Positions 44,561-52,831 of a stretch of 64,000 bases of DNA are shown piece after piece. Each line of letters begins with the position of its first letter. The stretch's first letter is position 1. The notes below the pieces were generated by a model. It saw only the letters and a list, made by a program, of their open reading frames with translations. It had not been told where the DNA came from and did not search any database. Source of the stretch: CBDUXT01 sp965371245 (GTDB lineage: Bacteria > Planctomycetota > Phycisphaerae > UBA1845); the NCBI GenBank assembly GCA_965371245.1, contig CBDUXT010000009.1, positions 1-64,000 on the forward strand, given 5' to 3'. The position numbers were made by a program, and so were the translations under genes.

Positions 44561-45119
44561 GGTCGCCCATGATAAGCGGTCCAGCGCACAACGGCGAACA
44601 GGTCGGTCCAAGAGTCCGCGCGAACAACCGCCTGCGCCTCGGCGCGGACGACCGACTCGTGCCGCGACACGACTCATTCGCAGCACACACCTTGGCTGCA
44701 AGCCGCCTTGGAGCGTAAGAAGCCGGACCGCGAGTACGAACGTCGGCTGGACGGTCAAGGCGAAGCTCGACTCATCGCGCTGACGTGCACCCAAGCGCCG
44801 GAGGGTCGAAAGCGATGGACCCTTGAACTGCTGGCCGGGCGGATGGTGGCGTTGAGCTACGTTCCGGCGTTGTCGCGTGCCACGGTCCGGCGCGTTCGCC
44901 GTCGTCGGTAGGTTGGCGGATAGGATGCGATGCGTCTGGGAGTAATGAAGGCGTCGGCGACGGGGAATTTCGGGCCAGGCTGCGTCCCGCAAGTAGCCGC
45001 AGCAGAAAGGTTTTTCAGTTCCGCCGCCGACGCGATAATGCTGTGACCAAGTGTACCCCACCGGTCGGTGGTAGGCCGGAAATTCAATGAACATTCCAAA
45101 CAAAATGGCGGGCGCCCTC
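44561..45119. other. Spacer with IS630 relic
   Basis: Apart from the transposase fragment at 44681-44911 I see no gene or structured repeat here. It forms the left flank of the island. Confidence 0.5.
44681..44911 (+). pseudogene. IS630-type transposase fragment
   Basis: In-frame from 44681, the reading LQAALERKKPDREYERRLDG, then EARLIALTCTQAPEGRKRWTLELLAGRMVAL and ALSRATVRRVRRR, is the N-terminal helix-turn-helix/linker part of IS630 transposases (family pattern EAxLIALACSxPPEGRxRWTLxLLAxxLVEL...ISHETVRRxLK). It then stops at 44909-44911. The DDE catalytic domain is absent, as is the first part of the protein, so this is a relic left by deletion. No terminal inverted repeats or TA duplication could be identified. 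Confidence 0.7.
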
Positions 45120-45446
45120 CTACATCCTCGCTTCCGTGGCAATGCCGGTACCCGCTACCCAACCGACACGCGTTTCGCGCAGTTCTTGCGCGTCCGACTC
45201 GCCTACCACGGGGGTAGCCTGGGCGTCGTTCAGTTCCCGGCGCACCGCGTCGGCGTTTGGCCCGGTAAGGGCTGGTCGCTCTGCTTTGGCTCCGCTGAGT
45301 TTGTCTTCGTACCACTTGAGTTGATCGGGTTGGATTCGATTTGCGGTTGCCCATTCACGTATGGCGTGACGTTGGCTCTTCGTGGTTTGCTTATCACGGG
45401 TGGAAACGCGGACATAGACGCCGATTTTTTTGGCTGGTTTCTTCAT
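45120..45446 (-). pseudogene. Truncated serine recombinase
   Basis: From ATG 45446, MKKPAKKIGVYVRVSTRDKQ is the start of a serine recombinase; the serine in YVRVST is the catalytic residue. It continues KSQRHAIREWATANRIQP and YEDKLSGAKAERPAL, as in resolvases and large serine integrases. After about 55 residues similarity fades: the helix E region and DNA-binding domain are missing, and the rest of this 108-residue frame has no resolvase features. I treat it as a remnant at the left edge of the island. Confidence 0.65.
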
Positions 45447-45815
45447 GCTTTCGGGCTCCAAGTGGCGACTATTCGCCAGCCCGTGTGTTAGCTGTTTTGG
45501 GCTCTCCGCGCAAGAGAAATTCAACCAAATCAGGGAAAGAGTTTGCAGGCTTTTCGGGCTTGTTTTCTGGGGTTGTGGGGCTGATTCGAGGTTGCCGTAG
45601 GAGCCGTTTTAATACGATCTGAGAGCCTTTGGAGGTTGGATGGTCTGATTAGACGTTGGAGGGATTTCGAGCCGTTTATGGGCTTTTATGGAGCCCCTGA
45701 AGGATTTCAATTTCCCGCGAAATTTTCATAGGCTTAGACTTGCTGGTCTTGCTTGAGGCGTTAGGTTCTTGTTGTTGTGGGTTACATTGGCTTACTCGCT
45801 TGAAAGGATGCAACA
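45447..45815. other. Island spacer, gene-poor and AT-richer
   Basis: 369 bases of lower GC between the resolvase remnant and the first island gene. No reliable gene; it presumably holds the promoter for the plus-strand genes. Confidence 0.45.
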
Positions 45816-46232
45816 ATGATCGGACTCGAACGTCGTTATGAGTTCGTCACCGCTCAGCAACGCTATTACAACGAGAAGATAATCGAGGCGTTTCTTCTGT
45901 TTGTAAAACTCGCGACAGCCATCGTCGGCGGCGTGGTTTGGCTCAACATCCAAGAATTGCCGCAAGCTGACCAGAAGTTATATAACACGAGTGCGTTGTG
46001 GCTCTTTGTTGCCGTCGCCACTGCCACGCTGATGATGGTCTGGGTTAACCTTGACGCATGGTGGGGTTATCGCGAAGCCGAAATCGATTTGTCGCCCGAA
46101 GCTCCAAAGCTGAAGCCCTTCTTGTCTTGTCGCATCGAAATACTCATGTCCTTGATAATCATCTTTGCGGTCTGGGCGTTCGTGAAGTTCTGCGGATCGG
46201 TGCCAACGGTGATCTGGCTTTCTCGGCGTTAA
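45816..46232 (+). CDS. Three-helix membrane protein (island cargo)
   Basis: 138 residues, ATG with GAAAGGATG ahead. A short soluble N-terminus (MIGLERRYEFVTAQQRYYNEK) precedes hydrophobic helices at about 27-46, 59-78 and 108-133 with a charged loop (REAEIDLSPEAPKLKP). The first helix is bounded by a YYNEKIIEAF motif. No family recognised. Being on a mobile island with other tiny genes, it could be a defence or membrane-toxin component, but the sequence gives no direct support. Confidence 0.6.
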   Translation: MIGLERRYEFVTAQQRYYNEKIIEAFLLFVKLATAIVGGVVWLNIQELPQADQKLYNTSALWLFVAVATATLMMVWVNLDAWWGYREAEIDLSPEAPKLKPFLSCRIEILMSLIIIFAVWAFVKFCGSVPTVIWLSRR

Positions 46233-46332
46233 GAAACTTATGTCTCGCGAGATCTCAGGCTTGCGACGATTTGGTTCCGTGGGTATGGTTTCGCCCTGAT
46301 TGCGAATTCTTCTTCGATTGAAAGGCTGAATC

Positions 46333-46737
46333 ATGGCGATGAGAGCCCTTGTTCTGGTTATCGCGGTTTCACTCGTAGCTACTACGCTGTCGTTTGCCTC
46401 AAATCAGAAGCCGAAGCCTAAGCGTATCGCAAATCGCGTGGCTGATCTTGAGCAAGCCGTCAATGATTTGCGGGATCGAGTGGCAGCCTTGGAAGGCAAG
46501 CCCAAGAAAAAGAAGGCCAGCGATCCGTTCGGGGCATGTCGTGAATGGGGAAAAGACAGCGGTTATATCCGTAAGATGACATCGGATTACAGGGTATTCA
46601 AGAACGCGGGACTGTCTGAGGATGAGATGTTGAGAGGCTCTCTCGACGCTTGCCAGGAGCGTGTGACCAAGGCAGGCGAGCTACCGAAGTGTCGTGCCTG
46701 CATGACGGCAATACTCAGTGAATTGTTCAAAGAATAG
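46333..46737 (+). CDS. Secreted coiled-coil Cys protein (island cargo)
   Basis: 134 residues. A signal peptide (MRALVLVIAVSLVATTLSFAS) is followed by a coiled coil with leucine spacing (NRVADLEQAVNDLRDRVAALEGK), a KKKK linker and a C-terminal domain with four cysteines (ACREWG, DACQERV, CRAC). Probably periplasmic. ATG 46333 is preceded by GAAAGGCTGAATC, the same 13-base leader as the next gene. Function unknown. Confidence 0.6.
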   Translation: MAMRALVLVIAVSLVATTLSFASNQKPKPKRIANRVADLEQAVNDLRDRVAALEGKPKKKKASDPFGACREWGKDSGYIRKMTSDYRVFKNAGLSEDEMLRGSLDACQERVTKAGELPKCRACMTAILSELFKE

Positions 46738-46757
46738 TTATCTCGAAAGGCTGAATC

Positions 46758-47030
46758 ATGGCGAAAAAACGTAAATCTTGTGGGATCACGACGGGCGTTG
46801 GCAAGCGACATAAGGACGGATGCCCAGAGAAAAAGAGCGGCAAAACGAAGACAGGACTTACGATCGACGGAGCGACTCCGATTCCAAATCTCTTGACATG
46901 GCAAGCCCAAATCACGGAGCAACTCAAGTTGCGTAAGGCAACGGACGTGAAAAAAGTCAAGGAAGCGATTGCTGAAATCGGTTCGCTGGAGACGCGACTT
47001 GCGAAAGCCAAAGAACTGGCGGGCGTTTGA
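46758..47030 (+). CDS. Small basic protein (island cargo)
   Basis: 90 residues. Very basic N-terminus with two cysteines (KRKSCGITTGVGKRHKDGC) and a helical C-terminal half (ATDVKKVKEAIAEIGSLETRLAKAKEL) that could be a coiled coil. The leader GAAAGGCTGAATC is identical to that of the preceding gene, 20 bases after whose stop it starts. Might bind nucleic acid; this is a guess from charge alone. Confidence 0.55.
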   Translation: MAKKRKSCGITTGVGKRHKDGCPEKKSGKTKTGLTIDGATPIPNLLTWQAQITEQLKLRKATDVKKVKEAIAEIGSLETRLAKAKELAGV

Positions 47031-47067
47031 CGTAACGAGTGGTCGCATGTGGGCAGCGTCCTGTTCC

Positions 47068-47313
47068 TTATTTTCCGAAGCTCATAAGCCATTTGAAGAT
47101 TACAGGGATTGACCAGCCTGTTAATGAAAAGACCAACGCAAGAGCAGCCAACCCAAAAGACCATCGGGCGATCTTGACAGAGTTCTCGGCTGCGGTAGCC
47201 GAGCGGTCTTGCATAGACATTTGGTCGTGGTGCCTTCGCTCGTCAGTCTGCTGTTGGTGAAGCCGCTCTTGGGCAGCCTGAAGCTCTTTTGTTTTCTCGC
47301 TGAAGTTGTCCAT
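47068..47313 (-). CDS. Coiled-coil single-helix membrane protein
   Basis: 81 residues. A charged, Gln-rich coiled-coil N-terminus (EKTKELQAAQERLHQQQTDERRHH) precedes one membrane helix (WSFGLAALALVFSLTGWSIPVIF) and ends KWLMSFGK. The ATG is 2 bases after the integrase stop, so it is probably translated from the integrase transcript. It converges with the other cargo genes. Small helix proteins of this shape include holin-like and toxin-like proteins, but no family is recognised. Confidence 0.6.
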   Translation of the reverse strand: MDNFSEKTKELQAAQERLHQQQTDERRHHDQMSMQDRSATAAENSVKIARWSFGLAALALVFSLTGWSIPVIFKWLMSFGK

Positions 47314-47315
47314 TC

Positions 47316-48635
47316 CTATTTTTTTCCGCGAAAATAGTATCGTTCGATCGCTTCACAAGCAAGCTCCACGTTACGTCTTACAACATAGTGCTCTTTGATC
47401 CCCGCAGACTGTCCAGCAAGTAAATCAATTTGGCGATCAGGGACGGTTGGATCATTGCTTGCAGCGGTCATAGCTGATTTCCGAAGATGCTTAAAGGTTC
47501 GATCCTTGACTCCCGCCTTGTCACAAAGTGCCACGAAGTGGTCATTAAACGTACAGGTTGCGGCGGGTTGCTTTTGAGTGGACAAGAAAACGTGACTATG
47601 TCCATTCTTGATGGCTTTCAACGCTCGTATCGTCCGCTTCCACAACGCACAAATTCTGGGAAGGGGGGTGTCCGTTAGCTTTTCTGATTTGCTCCTGTCG
47701 AAACGGATCAACTCTTTTTCAAAGTTAACCATATCCCATGTCAAGCGTTTACAATCAACGGGATAATACGCGGCATTCAGTGACAACAGTATGACAGCCT
47801 TTTCCCACTTGTCAGCCTTGGACAAGATCGCTTTCATGTTCTTTGCGGAAATATCCAAGGGCTTGGGCTTTGGCTTTGGTGGTTGCTTCAGCAAGGTCTT
47901 ATGAGACAGGATGCTTTTCTCGGTATCGCTCAGGTCGAGTTCGACGGCAGCGTCATTGATAATGGTCTTGATCTTGCCAAATCTTGAGCGAACCCAGACG
48001 CTGGAGCGTTTCTCTTTCCGAGCCTTGATCGTCTTTCGGTACTTTTTGAAAGCGTCTCGGCTCAGGTCGGTTATAACTTTCGCTCCCGTGATGGCTCGAA
48101 ATTCTTTCCACCATGTACGGGAGTTCTCGGCTTCCGTGGGCGTTAGCGTCCGCACGTCAAGGTAGGATTCAAGCAGATCAAACAGAGGCTTTGACGCGGC
48201 GGGCGGTTTCAAGTCCTCGACGTTGGCAAGCAACGCCAGAGGCTCGCAATCAAGATCGACAGACGCTCGCTTGGGATCGCTGTAGATCAAGTTCCGTATC
48301 CGATCCCGCTCTTGCTGGCGGATGGATTCAAGGTCGGTTTCGATCCCGTCTGGGCTCCATGTGGTCGGGATCATCGTACGATCCCGCCCTATCGTTGCGT
48401 CGAGAGCTTCAAGACTGTTTGGCATGGTGACAGGGATCGGTGGTGGTGGTGGCGATCCGTCTTGTTCACGTTGCCACAGGCGGAACCTATGGATCGCCTT
48501 TTCTGGATCGGAACCAAAGGACGGCGAGCCCTTGCCAACGGGATAGAAACGCCCCGATTTTTTATCTCTTCGGAGGTTTAGAATCGTCTCCCGATTGTGG
48601 ACGTAGTGGTTGCCTTTCGGTCCAGGTTTGGTCAT
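47316..48635 (-). CDS. int: Tyrosine recombinase (island integrase)
   Basis: 439 residues from ATG 48635 (the frame runs on upstream through the tRNA and should not be used). A basic N-terminal arm-type region (YVHNRETILNLRRDKKSGRFYP) precedes a core-binding domain at about 150-240 and a catalytic domain at about 250-435. Motifs: NAAYYPVDCKRLTWDMV (box I), FKHLRKSAMTAAS (box II, with Arg), LLAGQSAGIKEHYVV (box III with the presumed nucleophile Tyr). Compared with the usual TGxRxxEL, HxLR and GHS motifs, box I Arg and the box III His are replaced, which is unusual. The gene starts 73 bases from the tRNA-Ala, fitting insertion at its 3' end. Confidence 0.8.
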   Translation of the reverse strand: MTKPGPKGNHYVHNRETILNLRRDKKSGRFYPVGKGSPSFGSDPEKAIHRFRLWQREQDGSPPPPPIPVTMPNSLEALDATIGRDRTMIPTTWSPDGIETDLESIRQQERDRIRNLIYSDPKRASVDLDCEPLALLANVEDLKPPAASKPLFDLLESYLDVRTLTPTEAENSRTWWKEFRAITGAKVITDLSRDAFKKYRKTIKARKEKRSSVWVRSRFGKIKTIINDAAVELDLSDTEKSILSHKTLLKQPPKPKPKPLDISAKNMKAILSKADKWEKAVILLSLNAAYYPVDCKRLTWDMVNFEKELIRFDRSKSEKLTDTPLPRICALWKRTIRALKAIKNGHSHVFLSTQKQPAATCTFNDHFVALCDKAGVKDRTFKHLRKSAMTAASNDPTVPDRQIDLLAGQSAGIKEHYVVRRNVELACEAIERYYFRGKK

Positions 48636-48708
48636 GGCTGGGGCTCCTGTAGAGGCTGTGAGGACGTCGTAACCTATACAAAAGCGGGCTGGCTGCCAAC
48701 TACGCCAC

Positions 48709-48781
48709 TGGAGCCGATGGGACTCGAACCCACGACCTTCTGGTTGCAAACCAGATGCTCTCCCAACTGAGCTACGACCCC
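48709..48781 (-). tRNA. tRNA-Ala(TGC)
   Basis: 73 bases. Reading the minus strand: acceptor GGGGTCG pairs with CGGCTCC (two wobble pairs) and ends with discriminator A; anticodon arm TCTGG-TTTGCAA-CCAGA places TGC in the loop; T arm GTGGG-TTCGAGT-CCCAT. All four arms are intact, so the element inserted without harming it. CCA is not encoded. Confidence 0.93.
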
Positions 48782-49217
48782 CTGTCACCGGCATGGTACG
48801 ACCACCCGGTGGGCCTGTAAACGAAATGCCGAAGGTCACCCGGGCTGCATCGGGCCATGGTGCTCTCCGCGGGCGGTACATTCGCCGTCCGGGTTGATTA
48901 CGATTGGGCGGTCTGGGACGGGCAACCAACGCCGCACCGTCCTTCGTGCCCGGTGGTCGGGGGCGTGGCGCGGATGGGCGACGCTCCCACGCAATCGAGC
49001 GCCCGTGGCGGACCCGTCCCTGGCCTCGGACGCTCGGCGGATGTAGAATGACGACGGGCAAGAGGATACGTGCGCATCGTGCTCGGCCGAGCCGACCGCG
49101 AGGAACGGCGAGCGCGGGCACCGGACAACTCAGGATGAAGGCGATCGGCGACACGGCCGGAGCTTGGGCCTTGCGTCGATGCCGGGACTCGCTCAACAGG
49201 GCGGAGGAGGTTTGGTT
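48782..49217. other. Spacer upstream of tRNA and beta-helix gene
   Basis: 436 bases. It must hold the tRNA promoter (leftward) and that of the beta-helix gene (rightward), neither of which I can place. No supported gene. Confidence 0.45.
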
Positions 49218-50312
49218 GTGAAGGTCCGACTCAGATCATCGACGAGACTTCTCGTGATTGTGCTCGCCATCGGTTCCGTCGTTCACAATACCCGGGGCGA
49301 CGTTCTTTTGGTCCCACGCGATCACCCAACGATCCAGGCCGCGATTGATGCGGCCAACGATGGAGACACCGTGGTTGTCCAGCCCGGTACCTACGTCGAG
49401 AACATTGATTTTCACGGGAAGGCGATTCACGTTCAGAGCGTCCAGCCTGACAACCCGGCGAACGTCGGCATGACGGTCATCGATGGGGGTTCTCTGGGCA
49501 ACGCGGTGACGTTCGCACAAGGTGAAAGCCCGAAGAGTCGTCTCTTAGGTTTCACGATCATGACCAGCCGCACGCCCGACGTGTCGTTGGGACGTGGGAT
49601 CTACTGTTTCGACAGCAGCCCTACCATCGAGCGGTGTCGGATCGTTGACAAGTTTCCGAGTCGCGGCAGCGCCGTGATCCGGTGCGTGAACGGCAGCCCG
49701 ACCTTCTCGAAGTGTACGATCGTTCTGGTCAACGCGAGCGTTGCGCAGCGCGTCCTGCATAGTCTCGGCGGTAAGCCGACGTTCACCGATTGCAAGGTTG
49801 CGGAGCGCACGCTGCTCGGTCCGAGCTTCAGCCTCGAAGGAACGGTGACCAAGGCCGACAAGACGATCGATTTTCGACCGGCTGTCGTGGCTACGAGCCC
49901 GGTCAGCGATGCCACCGGTGTGGCGTTGCCGCCGAAGGATCCCGGACCCAATGACCAATACGCACCGGATTTGTTTGGGCTCTTTGGGTATTCCTACCTG
50001 CCGAGCTATCATGTCTACGCGTACGACTATGCGACACACCTGCCCCTGTACTACGGACACAGCGTTTATGGCGCCGTTCATACGACATCGAGGTTCGTGA
50101 ACTTTGCCGGTGCCAACGGGCGGTCGTCGCGGTCTCTCTTCGGTGCGTTCAGCTCGCCCCTGGGCCCTGGAAGTCTTGGCTTCGGTGCGTCGCCTTTTCT
50201 CGGTTCTCGTGGGAAGCGCGGGCCGGTCACCGGCGGGGCTGTTGGATTCCAAACTGGCCTGCGTGGCGTCATGGGCCCGAGCGGCGTCGTAACGATGCCG
50301 AGGCGGCGCTGA
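49218..50312 (+). CDS. Secreted parallel beta-helix protein
   Basis: 364 residues from GTG 49218, with GGAGGAGG about 7 bases upstream. A signal peptide (LLVIVLAIGSVVHNTRG) is followed by the beta-helix start VPRDHPTIQAAIDAANDGDTVVVQPGTYVENIDFHGKAI (DUF1565 / pectate-lyase-like) and about four turns to residue 220 (GSPTFSKCTIV, GKPTFTDCKVA). The C-terminal third is unlike any helix: an aromatic stretch (GLFGYSYLPSYHVYAYDYAT) and a Gly/Ser-rich tail ending in RRR. The helix is short compared with planctomycete relatives of 400 or more residues. Probably a surface or periplasmic carbohydrate-binding protein. Confidence 0.75.
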   Translation: MKVRLRSSTRLLVIVLAIGSVVHNTRGDVLLVPRDHPTIQAAIDAANDGDTVVVQPGTYVENIDFHGKAIHVQSVQPDNPANVGMTVIDGGSLGNAVTFAQGESPKSRLLGFTIMTSRTPDVSLGRGIYCFDSSPTIERCRIVDKFPSRGSAVIRCVNGSPTFSKCTIVLVNASVAQRVLHSLGGKPTFTDCKVAERTLLGPSFSLEGTVTKADKTIDFRPAVVATSPVSDATGVALPPKDPGPNDQYAPDLFGLFGYSYLPSYHVYAYDYATHLPLYYGHSVYGAVHTTSRFVNFAGANGRSSRSLFGAFSSPLGPGSLGFGASPFLGSRGKRGPVTGGAVGFQTGLRGVMGPSGVVTMPRRR

Positions 50313-50478
50313 AGCAGCAGCATTTCGTGAGTGTTCGTGGGGCGTTCCTTTCGTCGTTCGGTCCGATCGAGTATTCTCTGTTGAAGATAGCGCGCGCCGA
50401 GCGGCCGCGTCATTCGCACGGTGCTAAGCCGGCGCGGCGCTTCGTCAACATCGGCCTTTGACAGTGAGGGGACCTATT

Positions 50479-51546
50479 ATGTCGAACCCAACGATGGCCG
50501 CGGTCGCGGCCCTTAGCTTTGCCAGCTCTTTTCCGCTCCAGGCACAGGAGAACGAATCGGAGACGGTCACGCTCGAGATGCTCATGCGCGAGATCCGCGA
50601 TCTCAAACGGCAACAACAGAGCCGGCGCCACACATTCAATTCATTGAGCAAGGCCGTGGACGACCTGATGTGGCACGTCAAGCTCGACGACGTGGCCGAG
50701 GTGGACAAGGTGCGCCTGACGGGCCCGCCGCTTCGGAATCAGAAAAACCCGAGCGCCCAGGGCGCGGGCAACCGATTGATCATTCGGGCCTACACGTTCA
50801 TCCCGAAAAACCGCGATCGGTCGTCGAAGATTCCCCTCATGGTTCTGGTGCATGGCGGCGTTCACGGCAACCACAACACCGGCGCCGCCCATGTCGTGCG
50901 GGAGCTGATCGCGCAGGGTTACGCCATCGTCGCGCCTGAGTACCGCGGCAGCACGGGCTATGGCCGGGGCTTCTATCAGGCGATCGATTACGGAGGCCTG
51001 GAGGTCGCGGACACGTTCGCCTGTCGCAACTTCGCGGTGGAGAGCTTCGATTTCGTCGATCCGGACCGCGTCGGCATCATGGGATGGAGCCACGGCGGGC
51101 TGCACACGCTGATGAACATCTTCGATCATCCCGACGCCTATCAGGTGGCCTATGCCGGCGTCCCGGTGAGCGACCTGATCGCCCGCATGGGGTACAAGAC
51201 CGAAGGGTATCGCCGACTCTACTCGGTAGACTACCACATCGGGAAGTCGGCCTATCAGGACGTGGAGGAGTATCGCAAGCGCTCGCCCGCCTGGAACGCC
51301 CACAAGCTGCAAACGCCGCTATTGATTCATACCAACACCAACGATGCGGACGTCAACGTGCTGGAGGTCGAGCACCTGATCAAGTCGCTCAAGGCCGAGG
51401 GGAAGCAGTTCGAGTCGAAGATCTATGAGGCCGCTCCCGGTGGGCACAGCTTTAACCGTCTGGACACCAAGGAGGCCAAGGAGTCGCGGCGTGAGGTGTA
51501 TCGCTTCCTCGCCAGATACCTGTCGCCGCCGAATCCGGCGGATTGA
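50479..51546 (+). CDS. Secreted S9-like alpha/beta hydrolase
   Basis: 355 residues from ATG 50479, with GAGGGG upstream. N-terminal export signal (MAAVAALSFASSFPLQAQE), then a charged helical stretch. The alpha/beta hydrolase domain (about 110-350) has LMVLVHGGVHGNHN (oxyanion region), IVAPEYRGSTGYGRGFY, GIMGWSHGGLHTL (nucleophile Ser), THTNxNDADVNVLE (acid) and GGHSFN (His). YRGSTGYG is typical of the prolyl oligopeptidase (S9) family. The propeller domain of full S9 enzymes is missing, so this is the compact esterase/peptidase form. Acts in the periplasm. Confidence 0.85.
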   Translation: MSNPTMAAVAALSFASSFPLQAQENESETVTLEMLMREIRDLKRQQQSRRHTFNSLSKAVDDLMWHVKLDDVAEVDKVRLTGPPLRNQKNPSAQGAGNRLIIRAYTFIPKNRDRSSKIPLMVLVHGGVHGNHNTGAAHVVRELIAQGYAIVAPEYRGSTGYGRGFYQAIDYGGLEVADTFACRNFAVESFDFVDPDRVGIMGWSHGGLHTLMNIFDHPDAYQVAYAGVPVSDLIARMGYKTEGYRRLYSVDYHIGKSAYQDVEEYRKRSPAWNAHKLQTPLLIHTNTNDADVNVLEVEHLIKSLKAEGKQFESKIYEAAPGGHSFNRLDTKEAKESRREVYRFLARYLSPPNPAD

Positions 51547-51589
51547 GGCGTGCCGTACGGGGGTTCGGTCTGTTGGGGCGGGAGCCGCG

Positions 51590-52696
51590 ATGAGTAGTCA
51601 GGCGAAGGTAAAGCGGATCGGCGTACTGACCGGCGGAGGCGATTGCCCCGGCTTGAACGCAGTCATTCGCGCCGTGACCAAGTCCGCGATTCGTGAACAC
51701 GGGCTGGAGGTCTACGGCATCGAGGACGGGTTTCTCGGGCTGATCGAAAACCGGGTCCACCCGCTCACCTTCGCCGACGTGGCCAACATCCTCGATCGCG
51801 GCGGCACCATCCTCGGGTCAAGCAACAAGGCCGACCCGGCCAGGTTCTGCACCGGGCGCGACGCAAAGGGGCGCCTTCTCTTCGAAGACGTGACCGATCG
51901 CGTCGTGGAGCACGCCCGCGAAAACGAGCTCGACGTGCTGGTCTGCATCGGTGGCGACGGAACGATGTCCGGTGCGGCGCGGCTGGTCGAGCGGGGTCTC
52001 TGCATGGTCGGCGTGCCCAAGACCATCGACAACGATCTGTTACACACCGACATCACCTTCGGTTTCGATACGGCCGTCACCACCGCGACCGACGCGCTCG
52101 ATCGCATCCGCACGACGGCGTCAAGCCATCACCGTGTCATGCTTGTGGAGATGATGGGGCGAAACGCGGGCTGGCTGACGCTTCACGCGGGGGCCGCGAG
52201 CGGTGCGGACATCATTTTGATTCCCGAGATCGAATACAGCATCGACAAGATCTGCGAGGCGTGCGTCGCGCGAAGCCAGAGCGGAAAGGCCTATACTCTT
52301 CTGGCCGTCTCGGAGGGGGCCAAACCCTTCGGTGGCGATGTCGTAGTGGACCAGGTGGTACACGAATCCCCCGATCCCGTTAGGCTGGGTGGGGTGAGCG
52401 AGGTTCTGTGCGCTCAGATTGCCGAACGGACGCACGTGGAGTGCCGCGCTACGATCCTCGGGCACGTCCAACGTGGAGGCAAGCCGACCCCGCACGACCG
52501 CGTCTTAGCCACGCGCTTCGGTCATCGGGTTGTCGAGATGATCGTCGCCGGCGAGCTCAACCGGATGGTCGCGCTCCAGGCGGGCGAGCTGACAAGCGTA
52601 CCGCTGGCGGACGTGGCCGACCGGCAGCGCCTCGTGCCAGTCGATGATCCGTTGGTCCGCGCGTGCCGAGCGATTGGCACCTGTTTCGGCGATTGA
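51590..52696 (+). CDS. pfkA: 6-phosphofructokinase
   Basis: 368 residues from ATG 51590, with GGAG upstream. Family motifs: GVLTGGGDCPGLNAVIRA, IGGDGTMSGA (121-130), PKTIDNDL (143-150), MGRNAGWLTLHAG (189 onwards) and TILGHVQRGGKPTPHDR. The first motif has Gly at the position that in PPi-dependent enzymes is Asp (GGDD), favouring ATP, whereas PKTIDND and MGRNAGW are shared with PPi-type and group III enzymes. So the phosphoryl donor is not certain. It catalyses fructose-6-phosphate phosphorylation in glycolysis. Confidence 0.92.
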   Translation: MSSQAKVKRIGVLTGGGDCPGLNAVIRAVTKSAIREHGLEVYGIEDGFLGLIENRVHPLTFADVANILDRGGTILGSSNKADPARFCTGRDAKGRLLFEDVTDRVVEHARENELDVLVCIGGDGTMSGAARLVERGLCMVGVPKTIDNDLLHTDITFGFDTAVTTATDALDRIRTTASSHHRVMLVEMMGRNAGWLTLHAGAASGADIILIPEIEYSIDKICEACVARSQSGKAYTLLAVSEGAKPFGGDVVVDQVVHESPDPVRLGGVSEVLCAQIAERTHVECRATILGHVQRGGKPTPHDRVLATRFGHRVVEMIVAGELNRMVALQAGELTSVPLADVADRQRLVPVDDPLVRACRAIGTCFGD

Positions 52697-52744
52697 CTCG
52701 CTCGTCACAAGGCGTTTCTTCGGCGTGTCCCGTTTCTTCGTACC

Positions 52745-52790
52745 GAGCCGCGGGCTTCAGCCCGCGCGGACTCTAGCCCCTGGACGCCTC
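52745..52790 (-). repeat. Repeat A, short copy (inverted)
   Basis: CCGCGGGC-TTCA-GCCCGCGCGG hairpin with adjoining GACTCTAG, related to the end of repeat A. It sits between the convergent pfkA and rsmG genes and may act as terminator for both. Confidence 0.6.
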
Positions 52791-52831
52791 GCAACCAGCG
52801 GCGAACCCGAAACAGGAAGACGGCAAACGAG

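Larger units (their letters stand above)
45120..48708. mobile_element. Integrated genomic island at tRNA-Ala
   Basis: A block of lower GC and different codon use, from around 45450 (probably extending to the resolvase remnant) up to the tRNA 3' end at 48709. The right end has a tyrosine recombinase gene pointing away from an intact tRNA-Ala, the classic arrangement for tRNA-targeted elements. Cargo is four small genes of unknown function. The left boundary and the attachment duplication could not be found by eye, so the left limit is approximate. Confidence 0.6.

Noticed and set aside
45816..47313. Complete prophage
   Set aside because: No capsid, terminase, portal or tail genes; only an integrase and four small proteins.
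48675..48708. Possible second, partial tRNA next to tRNA-Ala
   Set aside because: A D-arm-like string (GTAGTTGGCAG) is present but no anticodon or T arm follows.
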